DNA of 64,000 bases from Paenibacillus sp. HGH0039 (GTDB lineage Bacteria; Bacillota; Bacilli; Paenibacillales; NBRC-103111), in the NCBI RefSeq assembly GCF_000411255.1, contig NZ_KE150413.1, forward strand, positions 610,794-674,793, given 5' to 3'. Made by a program: the position numbers and the translations under genes. The notes beneath the pieces were generated by a model. It saw only the letters and a program-made list of their open reading frames with translations, had not been told where the DNA came from and did no database searches. Below, piece after piece: positions 51,981 to 60,314 of this stretch. Each line of letters starts with the position of its first letter. The stretch's first letter is position 1.

Positions 51981-52574
51981 CTAATCATTTAATCCCTTTC
52001 CGTCGAGAATTTGCTGCTCATATTTTTCAATCCTCGACACGCGGGTTTTGGATTGTTTGGGTTCGGAAAAATAAAGAATGTATGCTCTTTGTCGTCCGGG
52101 CGTCAATGCTTCAAAAGCGGTTTTCAAGGCCGGGATTTCATCGAATTTAGTTTGAAGTTCTTCAGGAATGACGACGTCTGTATTCTTTTTAAAATTCACT
52201 TCCAAACCGGCTTTTTCCACTTCAATAGCCTCATGAATATAGGCTTTCAAGATGGTTTCCATCTCAACGATTTCTTGAACAGTAGTGAACCGAATCTGGC
52301 GCGCCGCCTGTACATTTTCCGTTTGTCGGATTAGGATGCCATGGGCATCTTTTAACAAGGCGCCTTTGTGAAACAGAAGCGCACAGTATTCTTTGAATCC
52401 GTGTATTAAAACGATGTTTTTATTCTGAAACGTGTAGCAAGGATGCATCCACTTAAATTCTTCGGTCAGCCCGCAGTCTAGAACGATCGTTCTCAGCTTC
52501 TCATATTCTTCCTTCCATTTTTTTGCCTTACTTAAAAATTCATCAACCTTAGGATTCGTTCTACTAGTTGTCAT
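51981..52574 (-). CDS. YdeI/OmpD-associated-family protein (DUF1801-like)
   Basis: A 197-residue cytosolic protein. The N-terminal half (about 10-125; EFKWMHPCYTFQNKNIVLIHGFKEY) is the DUF1801/YdhG-like domain. The C-terminal half (LTPGRQRAYILYFSEPKQSKTRVSRIEKY) is the Omdap segment. This is the standard two-part architecture. I chose the ATG at 52574 with AGGAG 9 nt upstream; the longer frame to 52787 has no support. It is clearly richer in A+T than the genes around it, and the region upstream contains a broken sigma factor gene, so this small patch may have been inserted or rearranged. Its biochemical role is unknown; Bacillus YdeI has been linked to peptide resistance. Confidence 0.82.
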   Translation of the reverse strand: MTTSRTNPKVDEFLSKAKKWKEEYEKLRTIVLDCGLTEEFKWMHPCYTFQNKNIVLIHGFKEYCALLFHKGALLKDAHGILIRQTENVQAARQIRFTTVQEIVEMETILKAYIHEAIEVEKAGLEVNFKKNTDVVIPEELQTKFDEIPALKTAFEALTPGRQRAYILYFSEPKQSKTRVSRIEKYEQQILDGKGLND

Positions 52575-52735
52575 TAAGGAACACTCCTCTTCCATTTCTC
52601 GTTCTCTTTTTATTCGACGTTGTATTTTCGTGCTCCTTGCTATCAAGGCAGCGAAATCATGCCAAGTATTGGTCCAAATAGCTTGTTGCAACCCCATTAA
52701 AGGGGTCCGTCCATCTCTTCGGTCGACTAGAGTAG

Positions 52736-52903
52736 TTATTCCCGTACCGGATAGGTGAATACCCCTGATATGCTGTTTTCTATCCAACTTGAAACTGAAA
52801 TCGTGAGCGGAATGGTGTGATGATGAAGGCAGAGGGAGAACAAATAACGATACACATCCTTAAAATAAGCTTGATAAATACGGTCTAACGAATACCCGTC
52901 CAT
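52736..52903 (-). pseudogene. Truncated ECF-type sigma factor remnant
   Basis: The frame starts with a very good ribosome binding site (AAGGAGGG before ATG 52903). It reads MDGYSLDRIYQAYFKDVYRY, the typical start of sigma-70 region 2 in extracytoplasmic-function sigma factors (DxIYxxYFxDVYRYLFSL). After about 30 residues the similarity stops, and unrelated residues lead to a stop at 52736. Regions 2.2-4 are absent. It is probably the 5' end of a gene broken by deletion or recombination; the rest of the 426-bp gap holds no other gene. Confidence 0.6.
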
Positions 52904-52958
52904 ATTCTCCCTCCTTACTGTATACACGCATCGCACCCGAAAAAGTTACACATAAAAA

Positions 52959-52988
52959 AACACCACTGTCCCGGAGGACAGTGGTGTT
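52959..52988 (-). terminator. Terminator of the opuA-TIR operon
   Basis: Perfect 13-bp stem AACACCACTGTCC-CGGA-GGACAGTGGTGTT with an A-run on the plus strand, i.e. a T-run for minus-strand transcripts. It begins 12 nt after the TIR-like gene stop. Confidence 0.85.
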
Positions 52989-53000
52989 CGGCGTGCGCGC

Positions 53001-53435
53001 TTATTTTGCGGACAGCTCCAGGATCGCCTGCACGATCGCTTCCGCGTCCCAGCCGACAATCCGGTCGGCATTCTGCTTCACGATCAGGGAAGGTTCTCCC
53101 GAATACGGGGGCCGGACGGCTATAAGCGGCTTGTTCATTTCGCTTGTGCCCGCGATGATTTCTTTGTTGATCCACCTGCTGTAGGCAGGACGGTCATCGG
53201 CCGGAATGAGCACGGCTTGGCAGTATTTCATCTTGCCGCGCACGGCCTCGTAAAGGGACCGCTCATTATCCGCGTCGGCCGCCGGATGATCTTCCGGCAG
53301 CAGAAACGTTTCGAAGCGGAAGCCCCGGCCCCGGTAGGTTTGCAGAAGCGCAACCAACTCGCGGAAGGCTGACCTGTCGTTCCAGGCACAGCTCAGATAC
53401 AGGCTGGTTTTATACGATTTTGCCGGGGACAGCAC
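53001..53435 (-). CDS. TIR-like domain protein (MTH538/ThsB-type)
   Basis: A 144-residue, single-domain protein. It starts with strand KTSLYLSCAWND, then has QAVLIPADDRPAYSRWINKE, KPLIAVRPPYSGEPSL and DRIVGWDAEAIVQAIL. This matches the flavodoxin-like order of the MTH538/DUF1863 TIR-like family, to which ThsB of Thoeris defence systems belongs. GTG 53435 is supported by AAGGAGG 8 nt upstream. It lies only 27 nt after the opuAC stop and before the operon terminator, so it is co-transcribed with the glycine betaine transporter. No ThsA partner is seen. Whether it makes a nucleotide signal is unknown. Confidence 0.65.
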   Translation of the reverse strand: MLSPAKSYKTSLYLSCAWNDRSAFRELVALLQTYRGRGFRFETFLLPEDHPAADADNERSLYEAVRGKMKYCQAVLIPADDRPAYSRWINKEIIAGTSEMNKPLIAVRPPYSGEPSLIVKQNADRIVGWDAEAIVQAILELSAK

Positions 53436-53462
53436 ATCGTTCGCCTCCTTGGAACCAGGGTT

Positions 53463-54317
53463 TTATTCGATGCCCTTGATCCAGGCGTTCACCTTGTCGG
53501 CGTTCGCGTCGGCCCATTCTTTGGCCGCATCTTCCGGCGATTTGCCTTCCTGGATCGCGACCATCACCTTAGCCATGTCGTCCGGGGTCCATTCGAACTG
53601 GTCCAGGAACTTGTAGGCGTTCGGCTGGTCTTCTTTCAACCCTTTGCGGGTGAGCGTGTGAATTTCTTCTTCGCCGCCGTAGACGCCTTTGGGATCGGCC
53701 AGATATTTCAGGTCCATCTTGGCGAACATCCAGTGCGGTGTCCAGCCGGTGATGACGATCGGCTTCTGTTCTTTATAAGCTTTTTGCAGCTCCTGAGCCA
53801 TGGCGGCCGAAGAGCTTTCGACCAGCTTGTAGCCGGAGAGGCTGTAGTCGGCGACCGCTTTTTCCGTGGACATCATAATGCCCGCTCCGGGTTCGATCCC
53901 GATGATCTGGTTGTTCAGCGACGCGCTGACATCGGCTTTCTTGAGATCCTCAATCGAGTCGATCTTCATGTAAGCGGGAACAGCCAGTCCCGTCTTGGTG
54001 CCTTTCAGGTTCGCGCCGAGATCCTCCACGCTGGATTTATACTTCTCCAGGTAGGAGGCGTGAGTGCCGGGAAGCCAGGCGGCAACCATGGCGTCCGCGC
54101 TTCCGTCGGCGATACCGGCCCACATCGGCCCGGCGTCAACCTGGAGCATTTCGACTTTATAGCCCAGCTTGCTCTCCAGGACGTATTTGGCAACGTTCGT
54201 GCTGGCAATCTCCGAATCCCAGGCTACATACGCCAGCTTGACGGATTTGCCTTTCGCTCCGCCGCCGGTGGAACAACCGGCGACCAGTGCAACGGCGAGA
54301 ACGACGGACAACAACAA
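53463..54317 (-). CDS. opuAC: Glycine betaine/choline-binding lipoprotein OpuAC
   Basis: An OpuAC/ProX-type binding protein of at least 284 residues. The hydrophobic stretch LLSVVLAVALVAGC ends with a lipobox cysteine, followed by a Gly-rich linker and VKLAYVAWDSEIAS. Aromatic residues for the ligand cage appear in TGWTPHWMFAKMDL. No ATG, GTG or TTG with a proper ribosome binding site yields the charged N-terminus. Reading upstream in frame from 54317 gives FKKWSLLL, which begins after an ATT codon (54335-54333), 10 nt after AAGGGG; an AUU start seems possible. TTG 54317 is the nearest conventional start. The stop of the permease lies 33 nt upstream. Confidence 0.85.
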   Translation of the reverse strand: MLLSVVLAVALVAGCSTGGGAKGKSVKLAYVAWDSEIASTNVAKYVLESKLGYKVEMLQVDAGPMWAGIADGSADAMVAAWLPGTHASYLEKYKSSVEDLGANLKGTKTGLAVPAYMKIDSIEDLKKADVSASLNNQIIGIEPGAGIMMSTEKAVADYSLSGYKLVESSSAAMAQELQKAYKEQKPIVITGWTPHWMFAKMDLKYLADPKGVYGGEEEIHTLTRKGLKEDQPNAYKFLDQFEWTPDDMAKVMVAIQEGKSPEDAAKEWADANADKVNAWIKGIE

Positions 54318-54349
54318 ACTCCATTTTTTAAAAATAACGATGACACCCC

Positions 54350-55186
54350 TTAGTTCAATTTTTTCTTTTTAAATACATTCTGGGTCAAACGGTCCAGCAG
54401 GATAGCCATAATGACGATGGCGATACCGGCTTCGAAGCCGACGCCCGTCTTGGCCTGCGTGACGGCCCGGTACACGTAAGCGCCGACCCCCTGCGCGCCG
54501 ATCATCGAGGAGATGACGACCATGGACAGGGACAGCATGATGGTCTGGTTCACGCCGGCCATGATGGTCGGCATCGCGATAGGCAGCTGCAGCTTGACCA
54601 GCTTCTGCGCCGGTGTCGAGCCGAAGGCGTCGGCCGCCTCTACCAGCTCTTCCGGGACCTGCCGGATGCCGAGGTTGGTCAGGCGGATCGTAGGCGGAAT
54701 CGCGAAAATAATCGAAGCGATGACGCCCGGCACGACGCCGAGGGAGAAGAACGACACGGCGGGAAGCAGGTAGACGAAGGCGGGCATCGTCTGCATGAAG
54801 TCGAGCACCGGCGTCACGATATTTTGCAGCAGCGTATGCCGCGCGCAGAGAATACCGATCGGCACCCCGATCACGATGGACAGGATGGACGCCGTCAGAA
54901 CGAGCGCAAGCGACTGCATGGACAGCTCCCAGAAGCCCAGGTTGTCGATCAGCAGCAGGCCGATAAACGCGAAAAGCGCGATCCGCCAGCGGCCGATCCA
55001 GTAGGCAAGCGCCGTGATCAGAACGATCAGAACGAGCGCGGGGAGCGCGGTCAGAGCGGTCTCGATGGAGCCGACCATGGCGGCGATGACCGCTTTGATA
55101 GCGCCGAAAAGCGGCCCGAAATGATCGGTGAGCCAGCTTTCGAGGAATTCGATCCAGCGGCCGAGCGGAAGTTTAGGCAGATTCAT
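54350..55186 (-). CDS. opuAB: Glycine betaine ABC transporter permease OpuAB
   Basis: A 278-residue permease with six or seven membrane segments, starting MNLPKLPLGRWIEFLESWLTDHFG. It has the typical OpuAB block NIVTPVLDFMQTMPAFVYLL, then FSLGVVPGVIASIIFA, and the coupling element EELVEAADAFGSTPAQKLVK. Its start overlaps the ATPase stop by 4 nt (ATGA). It forms the membrane channel of the osmoprotectant importer. Ends with a lysine-rich KKKKLN tail. Confidence 0.93.
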   Translation of the reverse strand: MNLPKLPLGRWIEFLESWLTDHFGPLFGAIKAVIAAMVGSIETALTALPALVLIVLITALAYWIGRWRIALFAFIGLLLIDNLGFWELSMQSLALVLTASILSIVIGVPIGILCARHTLLQNIVTPVLDFMQTMPAFVYLLPAVSFFSLGVVPGVIASIIFAIPPTIRLTNLGIRQVPEELVEAADAFGSTPAQKLVKLQLPIAMPTIMAGVNQTIMLSLSMVVISSMIGAQGVGAYVYRAVTQAKTGVGFEAGIAIVIMAILLDRLTQNVFKKKKLN

Positions 55187-56382
55187 CGCACAGCACCCGC
55201 TTCCGGTTCCGCATTTCCGGCCAGGGCCGAAAGTACCGCTCCTTTAATGACGATGCCTTTCAGCCGGTCCTCCTCGTCGACGACGGCAACGGGAAGCCGG
55301 GTTTCGGCCATCATTTCGAACAGGTCGTTCAGCAGTGTTCCGGGTGAAACAGTCGGAATAGAGCGCTGCATAACCTGCTCCAGCGACTTGCCTTCTTTGA
55401 GAGCCTGAAGGGCATCTTCCGCGGTCACGATACCGAGCAGCTTCATCCCTTTGCTCGTCAGGTACAAGCTGGACACGCCGCTGTCGCGCATAAGCTGAAG
55501 GGCTACCCGCGGTCCCCTTTCGAGGGAGATCGTTTCCGGTTTTTTCATGACATGGGCCGCCGTAAGAACTTTGGACAAATCCACGTCTTCGACGAAACGT
55601 TCCACGTACTTGTTGGCCGGCTGAATCAGAATTTCCTCCGGCGTGCCGATCTGGACGATGGAGCCGTCTTTCATGAGGGCGATCCGGTCTCCGATGCGCA
55701 GCGCTTCATCCAGGTCATGTGTAATGAAGACAATCGTTTTCTTGAGCTTGGACTGGAGTTCCAGCAGCTCGAGCTGCATATCCTTGCGGATGAGCGGGTC
55801 CAGTGCGCTGAACGCTTCATCCATAAGCAGGATTTCAGGATCGTTGGCCAGCACGCGGGCAAGGCCGACGCGCTGCTGCATACCGCCGCTGAGCTGGTCG
55901 GGCAGGCTGTTTTCCCAGCCTTCCAGGCCGACCGACTTCAAAGAGGCGGTTGCCATTTCCGTTCTTTTTTTACGTTCGACACCCTGAATTTCAAGTCCGT
56001 ATTCCGCATTTTCAAGTACGGTCCGGTGCGGGAAAAGAGCGAATTTCTGAAAAACCATCCCGATATTTTTCCGTCTGAATTGACGGAGCTGCTCGGGGTT
56101 CATTTTAAGCACATCGGTTCCGTTAAAAAGAACCTGGCCTCCCGTCGGCTCGATGAGCCGGTTTAACAGACGGACGAGCGTCGATTTGCCGCTTCCCGAC
56201 AGTCCCATAATGACGAAGATTTCTCCTTGCTCAATTGAAAACTCCGCTTTATTGACCCCCACGGTCAGTCTGTGTTCTTTCAAAATCTGTTCTTTGGTGC
56301 GGCCTTGATCCAGCAGGGTCAAAGCTCTCTTGGGGTCCGATCCGAATACTTTGGTAAGTTGTTTTACCTCAATGATAGGCAT
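55183..56382 (-). CDS. opuAA: Glycine betaine ABC transporter ATPase OpuAA
   Basis: A 399-residue ATPase with the OpuAA/ProV-type N-terminal block (VKQLTKVFGSDPKRALTLL, KEHRLTVGVNKAEF). Motifs: Walker A GLSGSGKST (about 59-67), signature LSGGMQQRVGLARVL, Walker B ILLMDEAFSALDP. Two CBS domains follow (about 275-395; DSGVSSLYLTSKGMKLLGIVTAEDAL). In this family the CBS domains sense ionic strength and switch transport on at high osmolarity. First gene of the operon opuAA-AB-AC plus TIR-like gene. A GbsR-type regulator is transcribed divergently from the same 250-bp spacer. Confidence 0.94.
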   Translation of the reverse strand: MPIIEVKQLTKVFGSDPKRALTLLDQGRTKEQILKEHRLTVGVNKAEFSIEQGEIFVIMGLSGSGKSTLVRLLNRLIEPTGGQVLFNGTDVLKMNPEQLRQFRRKNIGMVFQKFALFPHRTVLENAEYGLEIQGVERKKRTEMATASLKSVGLEGWENSLPDQLSGGMQQRVGLARVLANDPEILLMDEAFSALDPLIRKDMQLELLELQSKLKKTIVFITHDLDEALRIGDRIALMKDGSIVQIGTPEEILIQPANKYVERFVEDVDLSKVLTAAHVMKKPETISLERGPRVALQLMRDSGVSSLYLTSKGMKLLGIVTAEDALQALKEGKSLEQVMQRSIPTVSPGTLLNDLFEMMAETRLPVAVVDEEDRLKGIVIKGAVLSALAGNAEPEAGAVR

Positions 56383-56635
56383 GTGGACCTCCTTTCCTGG
56401 GTCTTTTGACTGGCTTGCTGACTTGTTTCAGTGTAACGGCATTCTTTTTTGACCGTCAAAGTCCATATAAGCTTATAAATGTTTGTACAGTTTTAACTTT
56501 ACGTACAATACGTTAAGTATGCTCCGTATAACGCCGTATTCCTTCTTTCGTGTTTTCTTTACTTATCGAGGGGTCTTTGATTACAATACAATTTAGAGGT
56601 TGAGAAGCAGCAGCTTGTTCCTCAGGAGGGAAACC
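56383..56635. promoter_or_regulatory. Divergent spacer opuAA / gbsR-like gene with candidate operator
   Basis: A 253-bp AT-rich region. TTAAC-N14-GTTAA (56493-56516) and repeated GTACA/GTACAA words around it are the best operator candidates for the GbsR-type repressor. No consensus -35/-10 pair is decisive. Confidence 0.35.
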
Positions 56636-57244
56636 ATGAACGATCTCAGCGGCTTTACGACAGAGCAGAGCCAGAAAATTCAAAAAAACCGTGAACGGGT
56701 CATTGATTCCATCGGCAAAAATATGGATTTATACGGCATTACCTTGTCGATCGGGCACTTATATGGTTATATGTATTTCAATAACGGCCCCGTCACACTG
56801 GATGAACTGAGCAAAACGATGGGGATGAGCAAGACATCCATGAGCACCGGCGTCCGGACGCTGATGGATTTGAAAATGATCGATAAGGTATGGGGAAAAG
56901 GCACACGCAAAGACCTGTACGAGGTGGAACCGGACTGGTACCAGAATTTCAGCGATTTTTTCTCCATTAAATGGCGTAAAGCGGTGGAAGGGAATATGAA
57001 TGCCCTCAACAAATCGCTCGTCGAACTGCGGCATATGAAGAAGGAATACGAAGAGAGTCCGGAGCTCCAGGCCGTGCTGGAAGCGGACGAAGCGAAAATC
57101 GCGCATGCCATAGACTACTACAAGTGGCTGCTGAGGCTGATCGAGGCGATGGAAACCGGCAAGATCTTCGAGCTGATTCCGAAAGAGTCCCGGGAACCCG
57201 CTTCAGACGAAGCCGGTCGGCCGGAGCGCGACGGGAAAGAATAA
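56636..57244 (+). CDS. gbsR: GbsR/OpcR-family MarR-like regulator
   Basis: A 202-residue winged-helix regulator. ERVIDSIGKNMDLYGITLSI and the helix-turn-helix VTLDELSKTMGMSKTSMSTG are characteristic of GbsR/OpcR proteins, which sense choline or glycine betaine and repress osmoprotectant uptake or synthesis genes. ATG 36 nt inside the open frame (56636) follows CAGGAGGG. Being divergent from opuAA, it most likely controls that operon and so also the TIR-like gene. The C-terminal 60 residues are helical and charged. Confidence 0.88.
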   Translation: MNDLSGFTTEQSQKIQKNRERVIDSIGKNMDLYGITLSIGHLYGYMYFNNGPVTLDELSKTMGMSKTSMSTGVRTLMDLKMIDKVWGKGTRKDLYEVEPDWYQNFSDFFSIKWRKAVEGNMNALNKSLVELRHMKKEYEESPELQAVLEADEAKIAHAIDYYKWLLRLIEAMETGKIFELIPKESREPASDEAGRPERDGKE

Positions 57245-57279
57245 GAAAAAGGACAAGCCCGGGCTTGTCCTTTTTCTTA
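57242..57279. terminator. Perfect palindromic terminator
   Basis: TAAGAAAAAGGACAAGCCC followed by its exact reverse complement. The first three bases are the stop codon of the GbsR-like gene. Confidence 0.8.
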
Positions 57280-57420
57280 TTTGGAGACAATGCCGCACCC
57301 GGGGACAGCGGAATAACCCAGAGGGGACCGGCAATGCGGGCCGGAGTTTGAACCTGCCCCTAAATAGCTTATTATAGAAGGAGTATAAGCTCGTATTTCG
57401 CCCTATAGGAGTGGGACCGG

Positions 57421-57792
57421 ATGACCTTAAATGAAAAGATTGCCGCTTATGTCGAATTGATGAATGAAGCTCGTGAAATTTCGAACAGGGCAAACAGCCG
57501 GGCCTACGAACTCCGGCAAACAGCGGTTCGGATAGGTTTCGAAGCTACGGCCGCGGCTGAACATGCCGCTCTGATGGCGGAAATCGTGAGGGAAAACACG
57601 GAATCGGGCTCCTTATCCAAGCTGATTCATGCCAGCCGCGAAGCCGCATCGAGAGCCGCGGAAGCTACGTTGAAGGCTTTGGAAGCTATCAAAGCAGCCA
57701 ATGCGGCGGATCATGAAGCGACCGAAGCTTTTGAACGCACGCGTGAAGCGGCGGAGAAATTGACGGAAGCTCTCCAGGTTGAGGGATATTGA
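57421..57792 (+). CDS. Alanine/glutamate-rich helical protein of unknown function
   Basis: A 123-residue protein that should be almost entirely alpha-helical (ELMNEAREISNRANSRAYEL, SREAASRAAEATLKALEAIK). It has repeated Ala/Glu spacing that suggests coiled coils or a helical bundle. No signal peptide or membrane segment. ATG 57421 has TAGGAGTGGG upstream; its own terminator follows 50 nt after the stop. It stands alone between the GbsR-like and AraC-type genes. I do not know a family; similar short helical proteins occur in spore-forming Bacillota, so a sporulation or stress role is only a guess. Confidence 0.7.
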   Translation: MTLNEKIAAYVELMNEAREISNRANSRAYELRQTAVRIGFEATAAAEHAALMAEIVRENTESGSLSKLIHASREAASRAAEATLKALEAIKAANAADHEATEAFERTREAAEKLTEALQVEGY

Positions 57793-57842
57793 CGTAAGCG
57801 AACGCAAGTCACGAACGCAATCACAATAGCAATCGCATACGC

Positions 57843-57871
57843 AAAAAGCGCCCTTGAGGGGCGCTTTTTTT
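57843..57871. terminator. Bidirectional terminator
   Basis: AAAAAGCGCCC-TTGAG-GGGCGCTTTTT with T-runs on both sides, between the helical protein gene and the stop of the converging AraC-type gene. Confidence 0.85.
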
Positions 57872-60128
57872 ATTCCTCGGCCGTCAACTTGGCGGCTCTG
57901 CGGTATTCGCCGGGCGTCTGCCCCGTCCACTTTTTGAACATGCGGTTGAACGACGTGATGTTCCGGTAGCCGATGCGCAGACCGACTTCCACAATATTGA
58001 GCTGAGTCCCCGTCAGCAGTTCTTGCGCTTTGGAAACCCGGAGGGCATTCAGGTGGTCGCTGAAATTCGCTCCCGTTTTCTCTTTGATATAGACCGATAA
58101 ATAGGCGCTCGACATCTGGAGGCGGTCCGCAAGATTTTCGAGGGAAAGCTCTTCCCCGTAGCCGTCCCGGAGAGCGTCCATGACGAAGCGGATCACGGGA
58201 TCTTCCGTGTCTTTCTTCTCGTAGATAAGCGCGGCCGCGGAAAAGAACAGCTCCCGGTAGCCTTCGATATAGTCTTCGAAGGTGCAGCATTCCCTGAGCC
58301 TCCGCATAAGCGGTTTGACGGGCCAGGCAGCATCCTGCGCGATTTTGTGGATGTCCATGAGCTTCCATACCTTGCCCGCCATGGACTCCGCAAGCTGCCT
58401 GAACTGGACGACGCCGGCCCCGGACTCGCGCATGTCGGCAAGCTGGCGGCCGATCAGCTCCAGGGCGCCCTTGTCGTCCCCGGCCTGCAGGCAGGCGTTC
58501 AGCTCCTGCTCCCGGGCGGGGCTCAGCGCGCAAGCTTGCAGGCCGGACCGCGTCTCAAGGAGGAGCTGCGTCTCCTCCGCCAGGGTGGCCTGGCCCGCTC
58601 TTTCCAGCGCCTGCCGGTAGGCGTCGTTGAACTGGGAAGCGTGCTCGAACCGCGAGCTCACCGCCACGGCCGCCAGGCACTGCTCCTTGTCGGAATCGAA
58701 CAGGTGCCGGATGTCCCCGAGCATGGCCTGAAGCGTGTCGGCAGCGACTGCGCCGCTGATGACCGTTAATATCTGGTTCTTCTCCATCTGGAACGTATGC
58801 GAACCGGGACTGTGTTCCCTCAGAAGCACGTCGAGATGCTCACGGTAATAGGAGGCAAGCCGCTCGTGCGGGACAGGTTCCTCGCCCGGTTTCGCCTGCC
58901 GGAACCGGAGTTCATAGACGATAATCTGGAAGCTTTGATCGCTCGCGATAAAATCCTGCCATTCGTGAATATCCGTATGAATGCTTCTCAGCTTGTTAAT
59001 GTAGCTGTACTTCGTAAGAAGCGACTGCCGGCTGCGCAGCTCACTGCGGATTTCGGCCTTTTCCTTGAACAGATCGGCAATTTTCTCCTGAATGAACGCG
59101 AATTCCCGGATCGCGCTGGGCTCGCCGCTGCCGCTGCCGCTCATAAATGCCGAAACCAGCTGTTTGACGGGCCGGTTGATCCGGCGGCTGCTCAGCAGGG
59201 AGACGGCAAGGGCGATGCCGAGCGACAGGACGAAAATCGCGAGCAGCGTCCAGTTCAGCTTCCGGAGCTGGGAGGCCACGCTGGCATTGGGAACGCCGGT
59301 GATGTACGTCAGACCGTCGTCGCCTGTATAGCGGAAATAAACCATTCCGCCCGCAGCGGCGGTTCCGCTTTTTTCTTCGAATACGGGAGGTCCTGCCGGA
59401 TCTCCGCCTTCACCCGTTCCGAAAAGAACGCTTCCATCGCCGTTCAGCACGTAAAAGAGGCGCCCGTTTCCGCCTTCCCCAAGAAAATCGCGCTGCGTCT
59501 TGTCCACGTCCAGATAAGCCGTAACGAGGTAGCTGCTGCCGCTCAGATGAAAACTGACGGGCAGCAGCTTCTTCTCGGCGGGCGAATTCCAGACCGTCTT
59601 GAAATCCGCTGCGGGCAGCAGGGAGAACGCATCCGCCGATTTCAGGCGGTTTTCCCAGAAGGGGAGCGGATAAGCGGCGCTTTTGTACAGTCGGTTGTAC
59701 TGGTCTTCCGCACCGCTGCTGCCGTCCTTGTCGAGCGTGACACCGTGCGGCAGGAAATACACCACGAGGTTGTCGAGAAACAGGTGTGGGTTCGAGGTAT
59801 CCGATCGGAGCCGGGTAACGATGCTTTTCGCCTCCAGATAACGGAGCTCTTCATCCGTCGCGCCCTGCAGATGCCGGTTGAAAGCGATCACGCCGGGATC
59901 GTTGTACGTATTGAAAAGAAGTGTGTTGATCCGGGAAAAATGCGTGCTGTATTTTTCGGCGGTATTTTTAAGCATGGACTGGTTGTGAGCGATAATTTCG
60001 CCGTGATATTTGGTCTTGAAATAAGCGAAGGCCGCCAGGTCGAATGCGGCAAACAATCCTATAATGACGAGAAAACTGATCAGCGTCGTGAGGAACAGGG
60101 AGGTCGGTCTGGTTTTGTTGAACGGCAT
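57870..60128 (-). CDS. Membrane-bound AraC-family transcription regulator
   Basis: A 752-residue protein. Membrane segments at about 12-35 and about 290-312 enclose an extracellular sensor region. A cytoplasmic linker and a central region follow (about 320-640), then an AraC/XylS double helix-turn-helix (about 650-750; LSLENLADRLQMSSAYLSVY and RIGYRNITSFNRMFKKWTGQ). It is a one-component relative of YesM/YesN systems, common in Paenibacillus and usually next to carbohydrate transporters. Here no transporter is adjacent. I chose ATG 60128 (MPFNKTRPTS) with AAGGAG 10 nt upstream because the extended frame adds non-membrane residues. Confidence 0.87.
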   Translation of the reverse strand: MPFNKTRPTSLFLTTLISFLVIIGLFAAFDLAAFAYFKTKYHGEIIAHNQSMLKNTAEKYSTHFSRINTLLFNTYNDPGVIAFNRHLQGATDEELRYLEAKSIVTRLRSDTSNPHLFLDNLVVYFLPHGVTLDKDGSSGAEDQYNRLYKSAAYPLPFWENRLKSADAFSLLPAADFKTVWNSPAEKKLLPVSFHLSGSSYLVTAYLDVDKTQRDFLGEGGNGRLFYVLNGDGSVLFGTGEGGDPAGPPVFEEKSGTAAAGGMVYFRYTGDDGLTYITGVPNASVASQLRKLNWTLLAIFVLSLGIALAVSLLSSRRINRPVKQLVSAFMSGSGSGEPSAIREFAFIQEKIADLFKEKAEIRSELRSRQSLLTKYSYINKLRSIHTDIHEWQDFIASDQSFQIIVYELRFRQAKPGEEPVPHERLASYYREHLDVLLREHSPGSHTFQMEKNQILTVISGAVAADTLQAMLGDIRHLFDSDKEQCLAAVAVSSRFEHASQFNDAYRQALERAGQATLAEETQLLLETRSGLQACALSPAREQELNACLQAGDDKGALELIGRQLADMRESGAGVVQFRQLAESMAGKVWKLMDIHKIAQDAAWPVKPLMRRLRECCTFEDYIEGYRELFFSAAALIYEKKDTEDPVIRFVMDALRDGYGEELSLENLADRLQMSSAYLSVYIKEKTGANFSDHLNALRVSKAQELLTGTQLNIVEVGLRIGYRNITSFNRMFKKWTGQTPGEYRRAAKLTAEE

Positions 60129-60272
60129 CGTGCAGGAACTCCTTACTCGTTTGGTGGAAAAGCGGCCGGTCTCTTTCCATTGTACGAGCCGAATGTTAGG
60201 GGAGTGTATACGCACGGAAGAATTTGCCGCCCACTTGAAGCCTCTGTGTAGAGCCATAATGGGAACATCCGC

Positions 60273-60312
60273 AAAAAAAGGCAGTACACGGCCTCGCCGT
60301 ATGCTGCCCTTT
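60273..60312 (-). terminator. Terminator of the SRPBCC-PDZ gene
   Basis: GGCAGTACACGGC / GCCGTATGCTGCC with a CTC loop and two mismatches. The A-run on the plus strand is a T-run for minus-strand transcripts; it starts 2 nt after the stop codon. Confidence 0.7.
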
Positions 60313-60314
60313 GC

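Noticed and set aside
53001-57244. Complete Thoeris defence system
   Set aside because: Only a ThsB-like TIR gene is present; no ThsA or other effector is encoded nearby.
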